A DNA stretch of 64,000 nucleotides from DSWT01 sp049975385. GTDB lineage: Bacteria; Chloroflexota; Anaerolineae; B4-G1; SLSP01. The stretch is from contig JBNGDO010000001.1 of the NCBI GenBank assembly GCA_049975385.1, positions 1-64,000 on the forward strand, given 5' to 3'. Shown piece after piece: positions 55,684 through 64,000 of this stretch. The first letter of the stretch is position 1, and each line of letters starts with the position of its first letter. Both the position numbers and the translations under genes were made by a program. The notes under the pieces are model-generated. The model ran no database searches, was not told where the DNA came from, and saw nothing but the letters and a program-made list of their open reading frames with translations.

Positions 55684-57369
55684 TCATTGTTGCTGTACCT
55701 TCGCCCAGCTATCCCGCAGCGAGACGGTGAGGTTGAAGACGAGTTTGCCCTCGGCAGTGTCCGGGTCGGTGCAGAAGTAGCCCTTGCGCATAAACTGGTA
55801 GCGGTCGCCGGGTGTTGTGTCTGCCAGGCTGGGTTCGACTTTCACGTCGGCCAGCACGTTCAGCGAGTCGGGGTTCAGATTGGCGATGTAGTCCTGGCCC
55901 TCTTCGACGTCGTTGGGATCGTCCTTCACGTAAAGGTAGTCGTACTCGCGCACCTCGGCGTCCAGCGCGTGGGCGGCGGAGACCCAATGGATTGTCCCGC
56001 GCACCTTGCGTCTGTCAGGCGTTCTACCGCCACGCGATTCTGGATCGTAGGTGCAATGTAGTTCGATCACATTGTCGTCTGCGTCCTTGACCACGTCCAC
56101 GCAGGTGACGTAGTAGGCGTTCATCAGCCGCACCTCGCGCCCTGGCGAAAGGCGATAGTACTTGCGCGGTGGATCCTCCATAAAGTCCTCGCGCTCGATG
56201 TAGATCTCGCGAGAAAACGGGACTTCACGCGTGCCCATTTCCGGCTTCTGCGGGTGGTTGGGCACTTCGAAGTCCTCCATCTTGTCCTCAGGATAGTTGT
56301 CGATCACGACCTTGACCGGGTCGAGCACGGCCATCACGCGCGGCGCGCGTTCGTTCAAGTCCTGGCGGATGCAGTGTTCGAGCAGCTTGATGTCGACGAT
56401 GCTGTTGGCTTTGGCGATACCGATGCGGTCGCAAAAGTCGACGATGGATTCCGGTGTGTAGCCCCGACGTTTCAGCCCCCGGAGGGTAGGCATACGCGGG
56501 TCGTCCCAGCCGCACACGTGCCCTTCGTTGACCAATCGCAGCAGGAAGCGCTTGCTCAGCACGGTGTAGGTCAGGTTCAGCCGCGCGAACTCGAGCTGCT
56601 GCGGGTGATAGATGCCCAGCGCGTCGAGGAACCAGTCGTAGAGCGGGCGGTGATCTTCGTAGCCCAGGTCGCACAGCGAGTGGGTGATGCCTTCGATAGA
56701 ATCTTCCAGACCGTGCGCCCAGTCGTACATCGGGTAGATGTGCCATTCGTCGCCGGTCCGGTAATGTTCGCGGTGCAGGATGCGGTACATCACCGGGTCG
56801 CGCAGGTTGATATTGGGCGAGGCCATATCGATTTTGGCTCGTAGCACGCGGGATTCCTCAGGGAACTCGCCCGCGCGCATCCGGCGGAACAGGTCGAGGT
56901 TTTCCTCTACGGAACGGTCGCGGTACGGGCTGTTTTTCCCCGGTTCGGTGAGCGTGCCGCGATACTCGCGCATCTCGTCGGGGCTGAGGTCATCGACGTA
57001 AGCCAGTCCCTTCTGGATCAAGTCTTCGGCCCACGCGTACATCTGCTCGAAGTAGTCGGAGGCGTAGAAGATATTGTGCTCGCCGACATCGAACCCTAGC
57101 CAGCGGATATCCTCAACCATAGACTGCGCGTACTCGACCTCTTCTTTGGCCGGGTTGGTATCGTCGAAGCGCAGGTTGTACTTGCCGCCGTAGTCCTCCG
57201 CGATGCCGAAGTCGATGCAGATGGCTTTGGCGTGCCCGATGTGCAGGTAGCCGTTCGGCTCCGGCGGGAAGCGCGTGTGGACACGCCCGTCAAAGCGTCC
57301 GCTCTCGATGTCTTCGTCGATGGCCACGCGGATAAAGTCACAGGATATAGTTTCTTCGTTCTCGGTCAT
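55684..57369 (-). CDS. glnS: Glutaminyl-tRNA synthetase
   Basis: 561 residues from the ATG at 57369, with GAGGAGGAGAGT directly upstream. Class I synthetase. HIGH motif: NGYLHIGHAKAI; KMSKS-like motif: TVLSKRFLLRLV. FRRMRAGEFPEESRVLRAKIDMA and the two C-terminal anticodon-binding beta-barrels (from about residue 340; DFEVPNHPQ) mark GlnRS rather than GluRS. It charges tRNA(Gln) directly, which many bacteria do only through Glu-tRNA amidation, so GatCAB may be used for Asn only or be absent. It is encoded downstream of the glutamine synthetase gene on the same strand, 82 nt apart, a sensible functional pairing. Confidence 0.96.
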   Translation of the reverse strand: MTENEETISCDFIRVAIDEDIESGRFDGRVHTRFPPEPNGYLHIGHAKAICIDFGIAEDYGGKYNLRFDDTNPAKEEVEYAQSMVEDIRWLGFDVGEHNIFYASDYFEQMYAWAEDLIQKGLAYVDDLSPDEMREYRGTLTEPGKNSPYRDRSVEENLDLFRRMRAGEFPEESRVLRAKIDMASPNINLRDPVMYRILHREHYRTGDEWHIYPMYDWAHGLEDSIEGITHSLCDLGYEDHRPLYDWFLDALGIYHPQQLEFARLNLTYTVLSKRFLLRLVNEGHVCGWDDPRMPTLRGLKRRGYTPESIVDFCDRIGIAKANSIVDIKLLEHCIRQDLNERAPRVMAVLDPVKVVIDNYPEDKMEDFEVPNHPQKPEMGTREVPFSREIYIEREDFMEDPPRKYYRLSPGREVRLMNAYYVTCVDVVKDADDNVIELHCTYDPESRGGRTPDRRKVRGTIHWVSAAHALDAEVREYDYLYVKDDPNDVEEGQDYIANLNPDSLNVLADVKVEPSLADTTPGDRYQFMRKGYFCTDPDTAEGKLVFNLTVSLRDSWAKVQQQ

Positions 57370-57451
57370 ACTCTCCTCCTCGAATAGTCCAAAGTCCCAC
57401 GTCAAAAGCTAAAGCTCTTGAAAGCTCTGCGTCTCTGTGGTGAATTTCTGC

Positions 57452-58870
57452 CTACAAATCGTAGTATAGTTCGATTTCGTAAGGATGTGGCCGGTTATTG
57501 ACTTGTTGCTCTTCCCACCGCTTGCGCTCGATCCAACGCTGGATCAGTTCTGCGTTGAACACATCGCCCGCAAGCAGAAACTCGTGATCGGCTTCCAACG
57601 CATCCATCGCCGCGCCGAGTGACGTGGGCAACGCCTTGATTGTCGCGCGCTTTTCCGCCGGCCACGCGAAGATGTCCTCATCCACCGGCCCGAAGCCCAT
57701 CTCGGTCGGATCGGTCTGCTTGAGGATGCCATCGAGACCGGCGAGCAACTGCGCCGCCATCGCCAGGTAGGGATTGCAGGTCGCATCGGGTGGACGGAAT
57801 TCGAAGCGCGCCGAGTCGGGCTGGTTGGCGTATTTAGGGATGCGAATCGCCGCACTGCGGTTGCCGAGCGAGTAAATGGCGCTGATAGGCGCTTCGTAGC
57901 CTGGCACCAAGCGCCGGAAAGAGTTGGTGCTCGGATTGGTGAAAGCCATCACTGCGCCGCCGTGGTGCAGCAGGCCGCCGATGTAGTACCGGCCCAGGTC
58001 GCTGATCGTCCCGTATTGCTCTGGATCGTAGCACAGGTTCTTGCCATCCTGCCAGAAATACTGGTGGAAGTGCATCCCCGAACCGGCCTCACCGTAGAGC
58101 GGCTTGGGCATGAAGGTCACGGTCATCCCCTCCTTGAACGCCGTCATCCGCGACACATACTTCACCAGCATCGCCCCGTCCGCCGCCTGGATGAGTGGCA
58201 GCATCGGCGTTTCGATCTCGCATTGGCCTGGCCCACCCACTTCGTGATGGTGATATTTGACATCCAGGCCCATGTCCAGCAAGTGCCGACTGATGCGTGA
58301 GCGCAGATTGTAAAGGTGATCCTGAGGTGGGATGGCGTGGTACCCACCGTGACGCGGGATAGTGTAACCGCTGCCCATCTCGTGCGCGTTCCAGTCCGCT
58401 TCTTCCGATTCCACACGGTAAAAGGCTGAGTTCATACTGTTCTGGTAGCCCACACGATCGAACACGTAGAACTCAAACTCCGGTCCCCAAAGGCTGGTGT
58501 CGGCGACGCCGGTAGACTGCATATAAGCCTCAGCGCGCAGGGCGATGTTGCGCGGGTCGTAAGGAAAAGTCGCGCGGGTATCGGCTTCCTTCGCTGAGCA
58601 GATGAAACTCAGCGTAGGCAGGTCCCAAAATGGATCCTGCGCGCCGGTACCGAGATCCGGTACCGCCACCATATCGCCCGCGCAGATCGATTTGAACCCT
58701 ACGCTGGAGCCGTCGAAGCCAATGCCTTCGGTCATCAATGCCGGCGTGAATTTTGTGCCAGGGATGGTCACGTGATGCCAACGCCCCCAGAGATCGCAGA
58801 ATTTGAGGTCCACCATGGCAATCTCGTGCTCACGGATAAAGCTTTGCGCCTCTTCGAGTGTCTCGAACAC
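57452..58870 (-). CDS. glnA: Glutamine synthetase type I without the adenylylation tyrosine
   Basis: 472 residues. It makes glutamine from glutamate, ammonia and ATP in the cytoplasm. Motifs: MTEGIGFDGSSVGF, WGPEFEFYVFD (metal Glu), KYHHHEVGGPGQCEIE, GEAGSGMHFHQYFW (ATP/Glu site), NRSAAIRIPKY and FRPPDATCNPYLAMAA. At the site where enterobacterial GSI has NLYDLPPEE the sequence reads DIFAWPAEKR, so the adenylylated Tyr is missing. This points to the GSI-alpha group, controlled by feedback inhibition and not by GlnE. A good promoter lies upstream at 58913-58940, divergent from the sugar-catabolic operon. Confidence 0.96.
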   Translation of the reverse strand: MFETLEEAQSFIREHEIAMVDLKFCDLWGRWHHVTIPGTKFTPALMTEGIGFDGSSVGFKSICAGDMVAVPDLGTGAQDPFWDLPTLSFICSAKEADTRATFPYDPRNIALRAEAYMQSTGVADTSLWGPEFEFYVFDRVGYQNSMNSAFYRVESEEADWNAHEMGSGYTIPRHGGYHAIPPQDHLYNLRSRISRHLLDMGLDVKYHHHEVGGPGQCEIETPMLPLIQAADGAMLVKYVSRMTAFKEGMTVTFMPKPLYGEAGSGMHFHQYFWQDGKNLCYDPEQYGTISDLGRYYIGGLLHHGGAVMAFTNPSTNSFRRLVPGYEAPISAIYSLGNRSAAIRIPKYANQPDSARFEFRPPDATCNPYLAMAAQLLAGLDGILKQTDPTEMGFGPVDEDIFAWPAEKRATIKALPTSLGAAMDALEADHEFLLAGDVFNAELIQRWIERKRWEEQQVNNRPHPYEIELYYDL

Positions 58871-58912
58871 TCCTAATTTCCTCCCAGGTTATTATGTGGC
58901 CTTGCTGACGTT

Positions 58913-58940
58913 ATTATATGCGCCTTTGTTTTGTCGGCAA
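58913..58940 (-). promoter_or_regulatory. glnA promoter
   Basis: Minus strand TTGCCG (58935-58940), 16 nt, TATAAT (58913-58918). The leader to the ATG at 58870 is about 35-40 nt and holds GGGAGGAAATTAGGAGTG. Confidence 0.6.
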
Positions 58941-58950
58941 GAAAAGTCAT

Positions 58951-58979
58951 TTGAACGTTATGCCGAAGTTGTGTATACT
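58951..58979 (+). promoter_or_regulatory. Promoter of the sugar-catabolic operon
   Basis: TTGAAC (58951-58956), exactly 17 nt, TATACT (58974-58979) with TG before it. Divergent from the glnA promoter, the two -35 elements being 10 nt apart. Confidence 0.75.
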
Positions 58980-59070
58980 TTGGGCGTAAGATGTGATACG
59001 TAAAGCGTGATGTGTGAAACGTGAGCAGAGAATCACGTATCAGCAAGAAAATTATCTCAAGGAGAACAAA

Positions 59071-59823
59071 ATGACCCGTATTCCCATTGCCCTGCAATTA
59101 TATTCCATTCGCCACGATTGTGAGGAAGACCTGCCTGGTACGCTGAAGGCCGTTGCGGAGATGGGCTACGAAGGTGTGGATTTCGCCGGGTATTATGGCT
59201 ACGACGCTCCGACAATCCGCGCGATCCTCGATGATCTGGGCCTTAAGGCTGCGGGATGTCACACCGGCATCCAGACCTTACTCGGCGACGAGTTGCAGAA
59301 GACGGTTGAGTTCAATCGCATTCTCGGCAACAAGTATCTGATCGTGCCCGGCCTGCCAGAATCTTATCGCGATTCCCGCGACGCCTGGCTCAGAACCGCC
59401 GAGGTGTTCAACGAGATCGCGGCCAAACTCAAGCCTGAAGGTATGTTCACCGGCTATCACAACCACCACATCGAGTTCACACCGCTGGATGGTGAACTGC
59501 CGTGGGATACCTTCTTCGGCAACACCGTGCCCGAGGTGGTGATGCAGATCGATCTCGGCAATGCGCTGCACGGTGGGGGCGATCCGGTGGCTTTCCTCAA
59601 ACGCTATCCGGGCCGCGCGCGCACGGTGCATCTCAAGGCATACTCCGCGACGAACGACAAGGCGCTCATCGGCGAGGATGACGTGGATTGGACCGAGGTC
59701 TTCCGCGTCTGCGAGGCCGATCCCGTGACCGAGTGGTACATCGTCGAGCAGGAGAGCTACCCGTACTCGCCGCTGGAGAGCGTGGAACGTTGTCTCCAGG
59801 CGCTCAAGGCGATGGGGAAATGA
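59071..59823 (+). CDS. Sugar phosphate isomerase/epimerase (AP endonuclease 2 TIM barrel)
   Basis: 250 residues from the ATG at 59071, with AAGGAG 6 nt upstream; the in-frame ATG at 59014 comes from repeat-like sequence. The fold is the xylose-isomerase-like barrel: IPIALQLYSIRHDCEEDLPGTLKAVAEMGYEGVDF, FTGYHNHHIEF, MQIDLGNALHGG, RTVHLKAYS and YIVEQESY carry the Glu/His/Asp metal ligands. Members isomerise or epimerise sugars and inositol derivatives; the exact substrate is unknown. First gene of a likely operon with the mannonate dehydratase-like and GH42 genes. Confidence 0.9.
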   Translation: MTRIPIALQLYSIRHDCEEDLPGTLKAVAEMGYEGVDFAGYYGYDAPTIRAILDDLGLKAAGCHTGIQTLLGDELQKTVEFNRILGNKYLIVPGLPESYRDSRDAWLRTAEVFNEIAAKLKPEGMFTGYHNHHIEFTPLDGELPWDTFFGNTVPEVVMQIDLGNALHGGGDPVAFLKRYPGRARTVHLKAYSATNDKALIGEDDVDWTEVFRVCEADPVTEWYIVEQESYPYSPLESVERCLQALKAMGK

Positions 59824-59826
59824 GGC

Positions 59827-59918
59827 AGGATGCAAGAATCAGCGAATCAGCGAATGACTGAATCGGCGGATCACGGATCACGAATCCCCAATTACCAGTT
59901 ACCGATTACCAATCATAG
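59827..59918. repeat. Heptamer arrays between isomerase and UxuA-like genes
   Basis: AGGATGC, AAGAATC, AGCGAAT, CAGCGAA, CTGAATC, CGGATCA, CGGATCA, CGAATCC then CCAATTACCAGTTACC, GATTACCAATC. Confidence 0.8.
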
Positions 59919-59932
59919 AAAAAGGACAAAAA

Positions 59933-60922
59933 ATGATTAAGATTGCTGAAGTATTACCCCCTTATCCGACACCGTTGTGGCGATTGGTCAAGCAGTGCGG
60001 CGTGAATTACGTCGTCGGATCGATGGATTTCCGGCGCGGCCTTAACGTGGATAAAGAATACCTGCCGTGGAGCTATATGTCGCTGGTGCGGATGAAGACC
60101 GCTTACGAAGATGGTGGCTTCCAATTGGATGTGATCGAAAGCCGTCCACCGCTCAACAAGGCCAAGCTGGGTCTGCCAGGGCGCGACGAGGAAATCCAGC
60201 ACGCCATCGATATGATCCGCAACATGGGCGCGCTCGGCATCCCGGTGTGGTGCTACGAGTGGATGCCCGTCTTCAACTGGATGCGCACCTCGACCACGGC
60301 GCCAGCGCGGGGTGGGGCGCTGGCGACCGCCTACGATCACGACCTGATGCGCAATGCGCCGCTCACCGAGTACGGCGTCGTCACCGAGGCGCAGTTGTGG
60401 GAGAACCTGGAATACTTCCTCAAAGCGGTCGTGCCGGAAGCGGAAAAGGCCGGCGTCAAGCTGGCGATGCACCCCGACGATCCCCCGCTCTCTCCGATCC
60501 GTGGATTGGGGCGCATTATGCGCAGCATCGAAAACTACCAGCGGCTGCTCGACCTCGTCCCCAGTCCGGTCAACGGCATCGCGCTGTGCATGGGCAATTT
60601 CACGCTGATGACCGACGACTTGCCCGACGTTATCCGTCATTTCGGCAAGCAGGACAAAATCTTCTTCGTCCACTTCCGCGACGTGCGCGGCACGCCGGAG
60701 AAGTTCGTCGAGACTTTCCACGACGATGGGAAGACCGACATGCTGGCCTGTATGCAGGCCTACCGCGACGTCGGCTACGAGGGCGTCTGCCGTCCCGATC
60801 ACGTCCCCACGATGGAAGGCGACAGCAACGACCGCCCATCATATTCATCGGTGGGTCGGCTCTTTGCCATCGGCTATCTCAAGGGCTTGCGTGAAGCTGT
60901 GTATGGTGGGCAGTCCGGCTAA
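59933..60922 (+). CDS. uxuA: Mannonate dehydratase-like protein (UxuA family)
   Basis: 329 residues. UxuA dehydrates D-mannonate to 2-keto-3-deoxy-gluconate in glucuronate breakdown. Metal and substrate motifs: VKLAMHPDDPPL, ALCMGNFTLM (the CxGN region), IFFVHFRDVRGTPEKF, YEGVCRPDHVPTMEGD. Length is shorter than the 390-400 residues of E. coli UxuA, like the compact form seen in Gram-positives and related phyla. No other glucuronate genes (uxaC, uxuB, kdgK) are visible. AAAAAGGACAAAAA precedes the ATG. It could act on a related acid sugar. Confidence 0.88.
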   Translation: MIKIAEVLPPYPTPLWRLVKQCGVNYVVGSMDFRRGLNVDKEYLPWSYMSLVRMKTAYEDGGFQLDVIESRPPLNKAKLGLPGRDEEIQHAIDMIRNMGALGIPVWCYEWMPVFNWMRTSTTAPARGGALATAYDHDLMRNAPLTEYGVVTEAQLWENLEYFLKAVVPEAEKAGVKLAMHPDDPPLSPIRGLGRIMRSIENYQRLLDLVPSPVNGIALCMGNFTLMTDDLPDVIRHFGKQDKIFFVHFRDVRGTPEKFVETFHDDGKTDMLACMQAYRDVGYEGVCRPDHVPTMEGDSNDRPSYSSVGRLFAIGYLKGLREAVYGGQSG

Positions 60923-60954
60923 CGACTACCCGACTAATGACTATCTGACTATTT
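60917..60954. repeat. GACTANN heptamer array
   Basis: CTAACGA, CTACCCG, ACTAATG, ACTATCT, GACTATT; nearly the same sequence as the array inside the NRPS gene. Confidence 0.85.
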
Positions 60955-60966
60955 CAGGAGCACACT

Positions 60967-62998
60967 ATGATTACAAAATACCCCCCAATTACGTTGAAAT
61001 TGCCCGTCTTTCTACACGGTGGCGACTACAATCCCGACCAGTGGCCAGCCGAAGTGTGGGAAGAGGATATGCGTCTGATGAAGCTCGCCCACTGCAACGC
61101 GATGTCGGTGGGCATCTTCGCCTGGGCGCGTCTGGAACCTGCCGAGGGCCAGTTCGACTTCGACTGGCTCGACCGTGTGATGGACATGATCGCCGAGAAC
61201 GGCGGCGTGGCCGTGCTCGCGACGCCGAGCGGCGCGCGCCCGCCCCGAAGTGCTGCGCGTTCGCGCCGACCGGCAGCGCAATCTCTTTGGGGGCCGGCAT
61301 AATCACTGTCTCACCTCGCCGGTCTATCGCGAAAAGGTGCGCATCATCAACAGCAAACTGGCCGAGCGCTACGCCGACCACCCCGCGTTGGCCGTGTGGC
61401 ACCTTTCCAACGAGTACAGCGGCGATTGTCACTGCGACATGTGCCGCGCGGCTTTCGTCGAATGGCTCAAAGCGAAGTACGGCACGCTGGACGCGCTGAA
61501 TCACGCCTGGTGGACGGCTTTCTGGAGCCACACGTACACGGACTGGGACCTGATCGAACCGCCCAGCCCCATCGGCGAGATGTCGGTGCATGGACTGAAC
61601 CTGGACTGGAGGCGCTTCGTCACCGACCAGACGACGGATTTCATGCGGCACGAGATCGCCGCGCTGCGCGAGTTCACGCCGGACATTCCCGTCACGACCA
61701 ACATGATGGGCACCTTCCCCGGCCTCAACTACTGGAAGATGGCGCCGTACCTGGACGTCATCTCGTGGGATAGCTACCCAACGTGGCACAAGGATGATGA
61801 CGTCGTATTGGCTTCTGACGTGGCCTTCGTCCACGACATCAACCGCTGCCTCAAGGGTGGCAAGCCGTTTATGCTGATGGAGAGCGTCCCAAGCGCCACC
61901 AACTGGGTGCAATCGGCCAAGGTGAAGCGACCAGGCATGCACGCGCTCTCGTCGCTGCAGGCCGTCGCGCACGGCTCGGATACGGTACAGTACTTCCAGT
62001 GGCGCAAAAGCCGCGGCTCGTCGGAGAAGTTCCACGGCGCAGTGGTCGATCACGTAGGGCATGAGAACACGCGCGTCTTCCGTGACGTCGCCGATCTCGG
62101 TGCGAAGCTGGAGAAGCTGGATGACGTGGTGGGGACGACGGTGCGCCCCGATGTGGCCATCATCTACGATTGGGAGAACGTGTGGGCGATGAACGACGCG
62201 CAAGGCCCCCGGCGCGGCGACAAGGGCTACCTGGACGCCTGCAAGCGCCACTACCGCGCGTTTTGGTCGCGCGGCATCCCTGTGGACATCATCGATATGG
62301 AGCAAGATTTGACCCGTTACAAGCTCGTCATCGCGCCGATGCTCTACATGCTGCGTCCCGGTGTGGATGAGCGTATCGCGGACTTCGTCGCAGCAGGTGG
62401 GACGTTCGTTGCCACCTACTGGACGGGCATCGTGGACGAGAACGACCTGGTCTTCCTGGGTGGCTGGCCCGGCGGCAAGCTGCGTGAGGTGCTGGGGATT
62501 TGGGATGAGGAGATCGACGCATTGTACGAAAACGACCGCAATGCCGCCGTCTTCGAGGCCGGGAACCCCCTTGGCCTCGGTGGGGAATACGAGCTACGCG
62601 ACTACTGCGCGCTCGTGCATCTCGAAGGCGCGGAGGTCCTGGCAACGTACCGCGACGACTTCTACGCCGGGCGACCCGTACTCACCGTCAATGCTTTTGG
62701 CGACGGCAAGTCGTACTACCTTGCGTCCAATCCTGACGACCATTGCCTCGCTGATTTCTACGGGGCGATGGACGTAAACCTGGACTTGCTGCACTCGCTC
62801 GACGCGGAATTGCCGCACGGCGTCAGCGCGCAACTGCGCACTGATGCCGAGACGAAATACGTCTTCCTGATGAACTTCAATGCGGAATCGGTCGTTATCG
62901 ATCTGGGAGCAGCGACCTACACCGATTTACTTACTGGGGAGACGGTGAGCGGGATGACCGAGCTGGGCGTCTATGACGTGAAGGTGCTCGCGGCGTAA
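60967..62998 (+). pseudogene. GH42 beta-galactosidase, disrupted by a frameshift/small deletion
   Basis: Frame 1 (60967-61302) encodes the barrel start, FLHGGDYNPDQWPAEVWEEDMRLMKLA and SVGIFAWARLEPAEGQFDF, up to ATPSGARP near 61236. Frame 2 resumes at PEVLRVRADRQRNLFGGRHNHC (about 61241) and runs to the stop at 62998. Between GARP and PEVL, normal GH42 proteins have about seven residues (type AWLAQKY), so roughly 20-25 nt are missing and the frame is lost. Everything downstream is intact: the acid/base Glu in WHLSNEYSGDCHCDMC, a Cys zinc cluster, and nucleophile Glu in PFMLMESVPS. It would hydrolyse lactose-like galactosides. Either a young pseudogene or an assembly error. AGGAGC precedes the ATG. 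Full protein would be about 680 residues. Confidence 0.88.
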
Positions 62999-63015
62999 GA
63001 TTACGGAGTGTGTGT

Positions 63016-63053
63016 AAGACCCCAAGGGTTTTTGAAACCCTTGGGGTCTTTTC
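63016..63053. terminator. Bidirectional intrinsic terminator
   Basis: 16-bp perfect stem AAGACCCCAAGGGTTT / AAACCCTTGGGGTCTT (63016-63050), 3-nt loop, T-run on the plus strand and A-run side on the minus. Separates the GH42 gene and the convergent TPR gene. Confidence 0.92.
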
Positions 63054-64000
63054 TATGTTTTTTGGAATTCGGCCAGTAACGCCGCTGCCACTTCCTCCAA
63101 CGACAAGGCTGAGTCGCACGGCACGCTGAGGCCCAGTTCCTCCAGCAGGTCTTCGGCTTTCTGCTGTGTATCGCATTCGCTGGCCGGATGGCGGCGCACC
63201 AGGTCGAGCAGCACGGCAGCCCGGTTTCTCAATCCCTGCTGCGCGAAAAGGCGGGCCAGATTCATCAGGATTTTGGTCGCCATCATCAGCGTCTGGGTCT
63301 CTTGGGCGATTTGCAGGGCTTTGGTCAGGTGGGTTTGTGCTTCGACACAGTCGTTGTGCGTACAGGCGATCTCGCCCAGGTTGTTGAGACACGTCATGAT
63401 CGTCCACGGTTCCTGGATGGCGTAGCCGATGGTGAGGCCGTCCTGATAGAACTGGGCTGCTTTCCTGTAGTCGCCCAGCGTATAAGCGATTTCCCCCAGA
63501 TTGCTCAACGCAACGGCCTCACCGTTTTGATCACCAATCTGGCGGCAGATGTCCAGACTCTGCTGATAAAACGATTCGGCTTTTGGATAGTCTTCCGAAT
63601 GGTGGAAGACCGTGCCCAGGTTGTTGAGGTGAATCGACACGTTGAATTGGTCGCCCAGGTCACGGCTTAGCGCCAGACACTCCTCGAAGATACGCTGTGC
63701 TTTCGTATACTCGCCCCGGTGGCAGGCGACGTCGCCCAGGGCATTGAGTTTTGGCATAATGAGCCGCTGATCGCCGAGGCTCCGGCTGAGGGCCAGGCTT
63801 TCTTCGAGCAGCGCTTTGGCTCGGTCCAAATCGCCAGTCCGGTGGTAGATAAGGCCGAGGATTTGGAGCGATTGCGCTGCACCTCTGTGGTCCCCAATCT
63901 GTCTGGACAGGATCAGGCTTCGTTCGGCCAGTTGCAGCGCCTCGTCATTTTGTCCCAGGTGGCGGATCGTATTTGCCAGGTTGACCAGGCTAAAGATTTG
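63053..64000 (-). CDS. Tetratricopeptide-repeat protein, C-terminal part
   Basis: The frame is open from the TAG at 63053 to the right edge, 315 residues visible; the Leu (TTG) near 63829 is not a start. At least seven 40-residue TPR units of the type found in large Chloroflexota and actinobacterial regulators are present, with the pattern LGD-x-RxxA-x-NLG-x-Y-x-GDYxxA. Examples: LALSRDLGDQFNVSIHLNNL, QIGDQNGEAVALSNLGEIAY, YAIQEPWTIMTCLNNLGEIA. Such repeats usually follow a NACHT/STAND ATPase in SARP or LuxR-type regulators; the N-terminal part is outside, so the kind cannot be told. A terminator separates it from GH42. Confidence 0.9.
   Translation of the reverse strand, partial: QIFSLVNLANTIRHLGQNDEALQLAERSLILSRQIGDHRGAAQSLQILGLIYHRTGDLDRAKALLEESLALSRSLGDQRLIMPKLNALGDVACHRGEYTKAQRIFEECLALSRDLGDQFNVSIHLNNLGTVFHHSEDYPKAESFYQQSLDICRQIGDQNGEAVALSNLGEIAYTLGDYRKAAQFYQDGLTIGYAIQEPWTIMTCLNNLGEIACTHNDCVEAQTHLTKALQIAQETQTLMMATKILMNLARLFAQQGLRNRAAVLLDLVRRHPASECDTQQKAEDLLEELGLSVPCDSALSLEEVAAALLAEFQKT

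Noticed and set aside
61250..62998. Independent 582-residue glycosidase starting at 61250
   Set aside because: The start codon is internal to the GH42 barrel; the preceding frame supplies the missing N-terminus, so this is one disrupted gene.
63053..63829. TPR protein starting at 63829
   Set aside because: That codon is TTG within a continuing TPR series; the frame is open to the window edge.

Overview
The window is about 58-60% GC bacterial chromosome, densely coded on both strands, with no rRNA, tRNA, phage, transposase or CRISPR array that I can see. The gene content fits a heterotrophic, free-living member of the Chloroflexota (Anaerolineae-like): a GntR/solute-binding fusion, a fused cyclase/ATPase/TPR regulator, several glycoside hydrolases, a secreted LVIVD-repeat protein ending in a YLPLV-type tail, and homocitrate synthase. 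That placement is inference, not proof.

Region 1 (1-13252, minus strand) reads, in transcription order: histidine phosphatase, small cyclic-nucleotide-binding (CNB) protein, zinc-ribbon/class III cyclase-like/STAND ATPase/TPR regulator, a 12-TM nucleotide-translocase-like protein fused to HEAT repeats and a CNB domain, and two NRPS genes. The transporter/CNB gene overlaps the first NRPS gene by 8 nt, so cyclic-nucleotide-type signalling appears physically and translationally coupled to a nonribosomal peptide assembly line that runs off the left edge. Region 2 (13.3-20.3 kb, plus) holds a GH30 glycosidase, a methyltransferase, an Old Yellow Enzyme, nagB-nagA, a leader region with two mini-ORFs each followed by a terminator, and homocitrate synthase. 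Region 3 (20.4-28.9 kb, minus) is a complete peptide/oligosaccharide-type ABC importer led by a GntR-DNA-binding/solute-binding-protein fusion with a perfect consensus promoter, and ending in a third CNB protein. Region 4 (29-40 kb) has GNAT, glycosyltransferase, polyprenyl synthase, TatD, Lon with an acidic insert, an orphan DNA methyltransferase, an EgtD-like methyltransferase, a sulfotransferase and GH4 alpha-galactosidase.

Region 5 (40.7-44.2 kb) is a single 1153-residue polypeptide that joins the three parts of an HcnABC/hydroxyproline-dehydrogenase-like flavoenzyme plus two 4Fe-4S motifs. Region 6 (44.2-46.4 kb) is a more AT-rich patch with VapBC, an archaeal-type 8-oxoguanine glycosylase homologue and a MazG-like protein, probably transferred. 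Region 7 (46.4-58.9 kb) holds PepC, secreted/envelope proteins (LVIVD, M23, RDD), SRAP/YedK, an M20 dipeptidase, GNAT, a nucleotidyltransferase, GlnS and a glutamine synthetase. Region 8 (59-63 kb) is a sugar-catabolic operon (TIM-barrel isomerase, mannonate dehydratase, frameshifted GH42 beta-galactosidase). A TPR protein runs off the right edge.

The most striking non-genic signal is a family of 7-bp-periodic tandem repeats present in many intergenic spacers, often as two arrays in inverted orientation. The same repeats also lie inside open reading frames: in an NRPS adenylation domain, at the C-termini of several genes, and twice inside the 1153-residue flavoenzyme, one array sitting exactly at the junction of two normally separate subunits. 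This suggests the repeats have been recruited into proteins and may have mediated a gene fusion.
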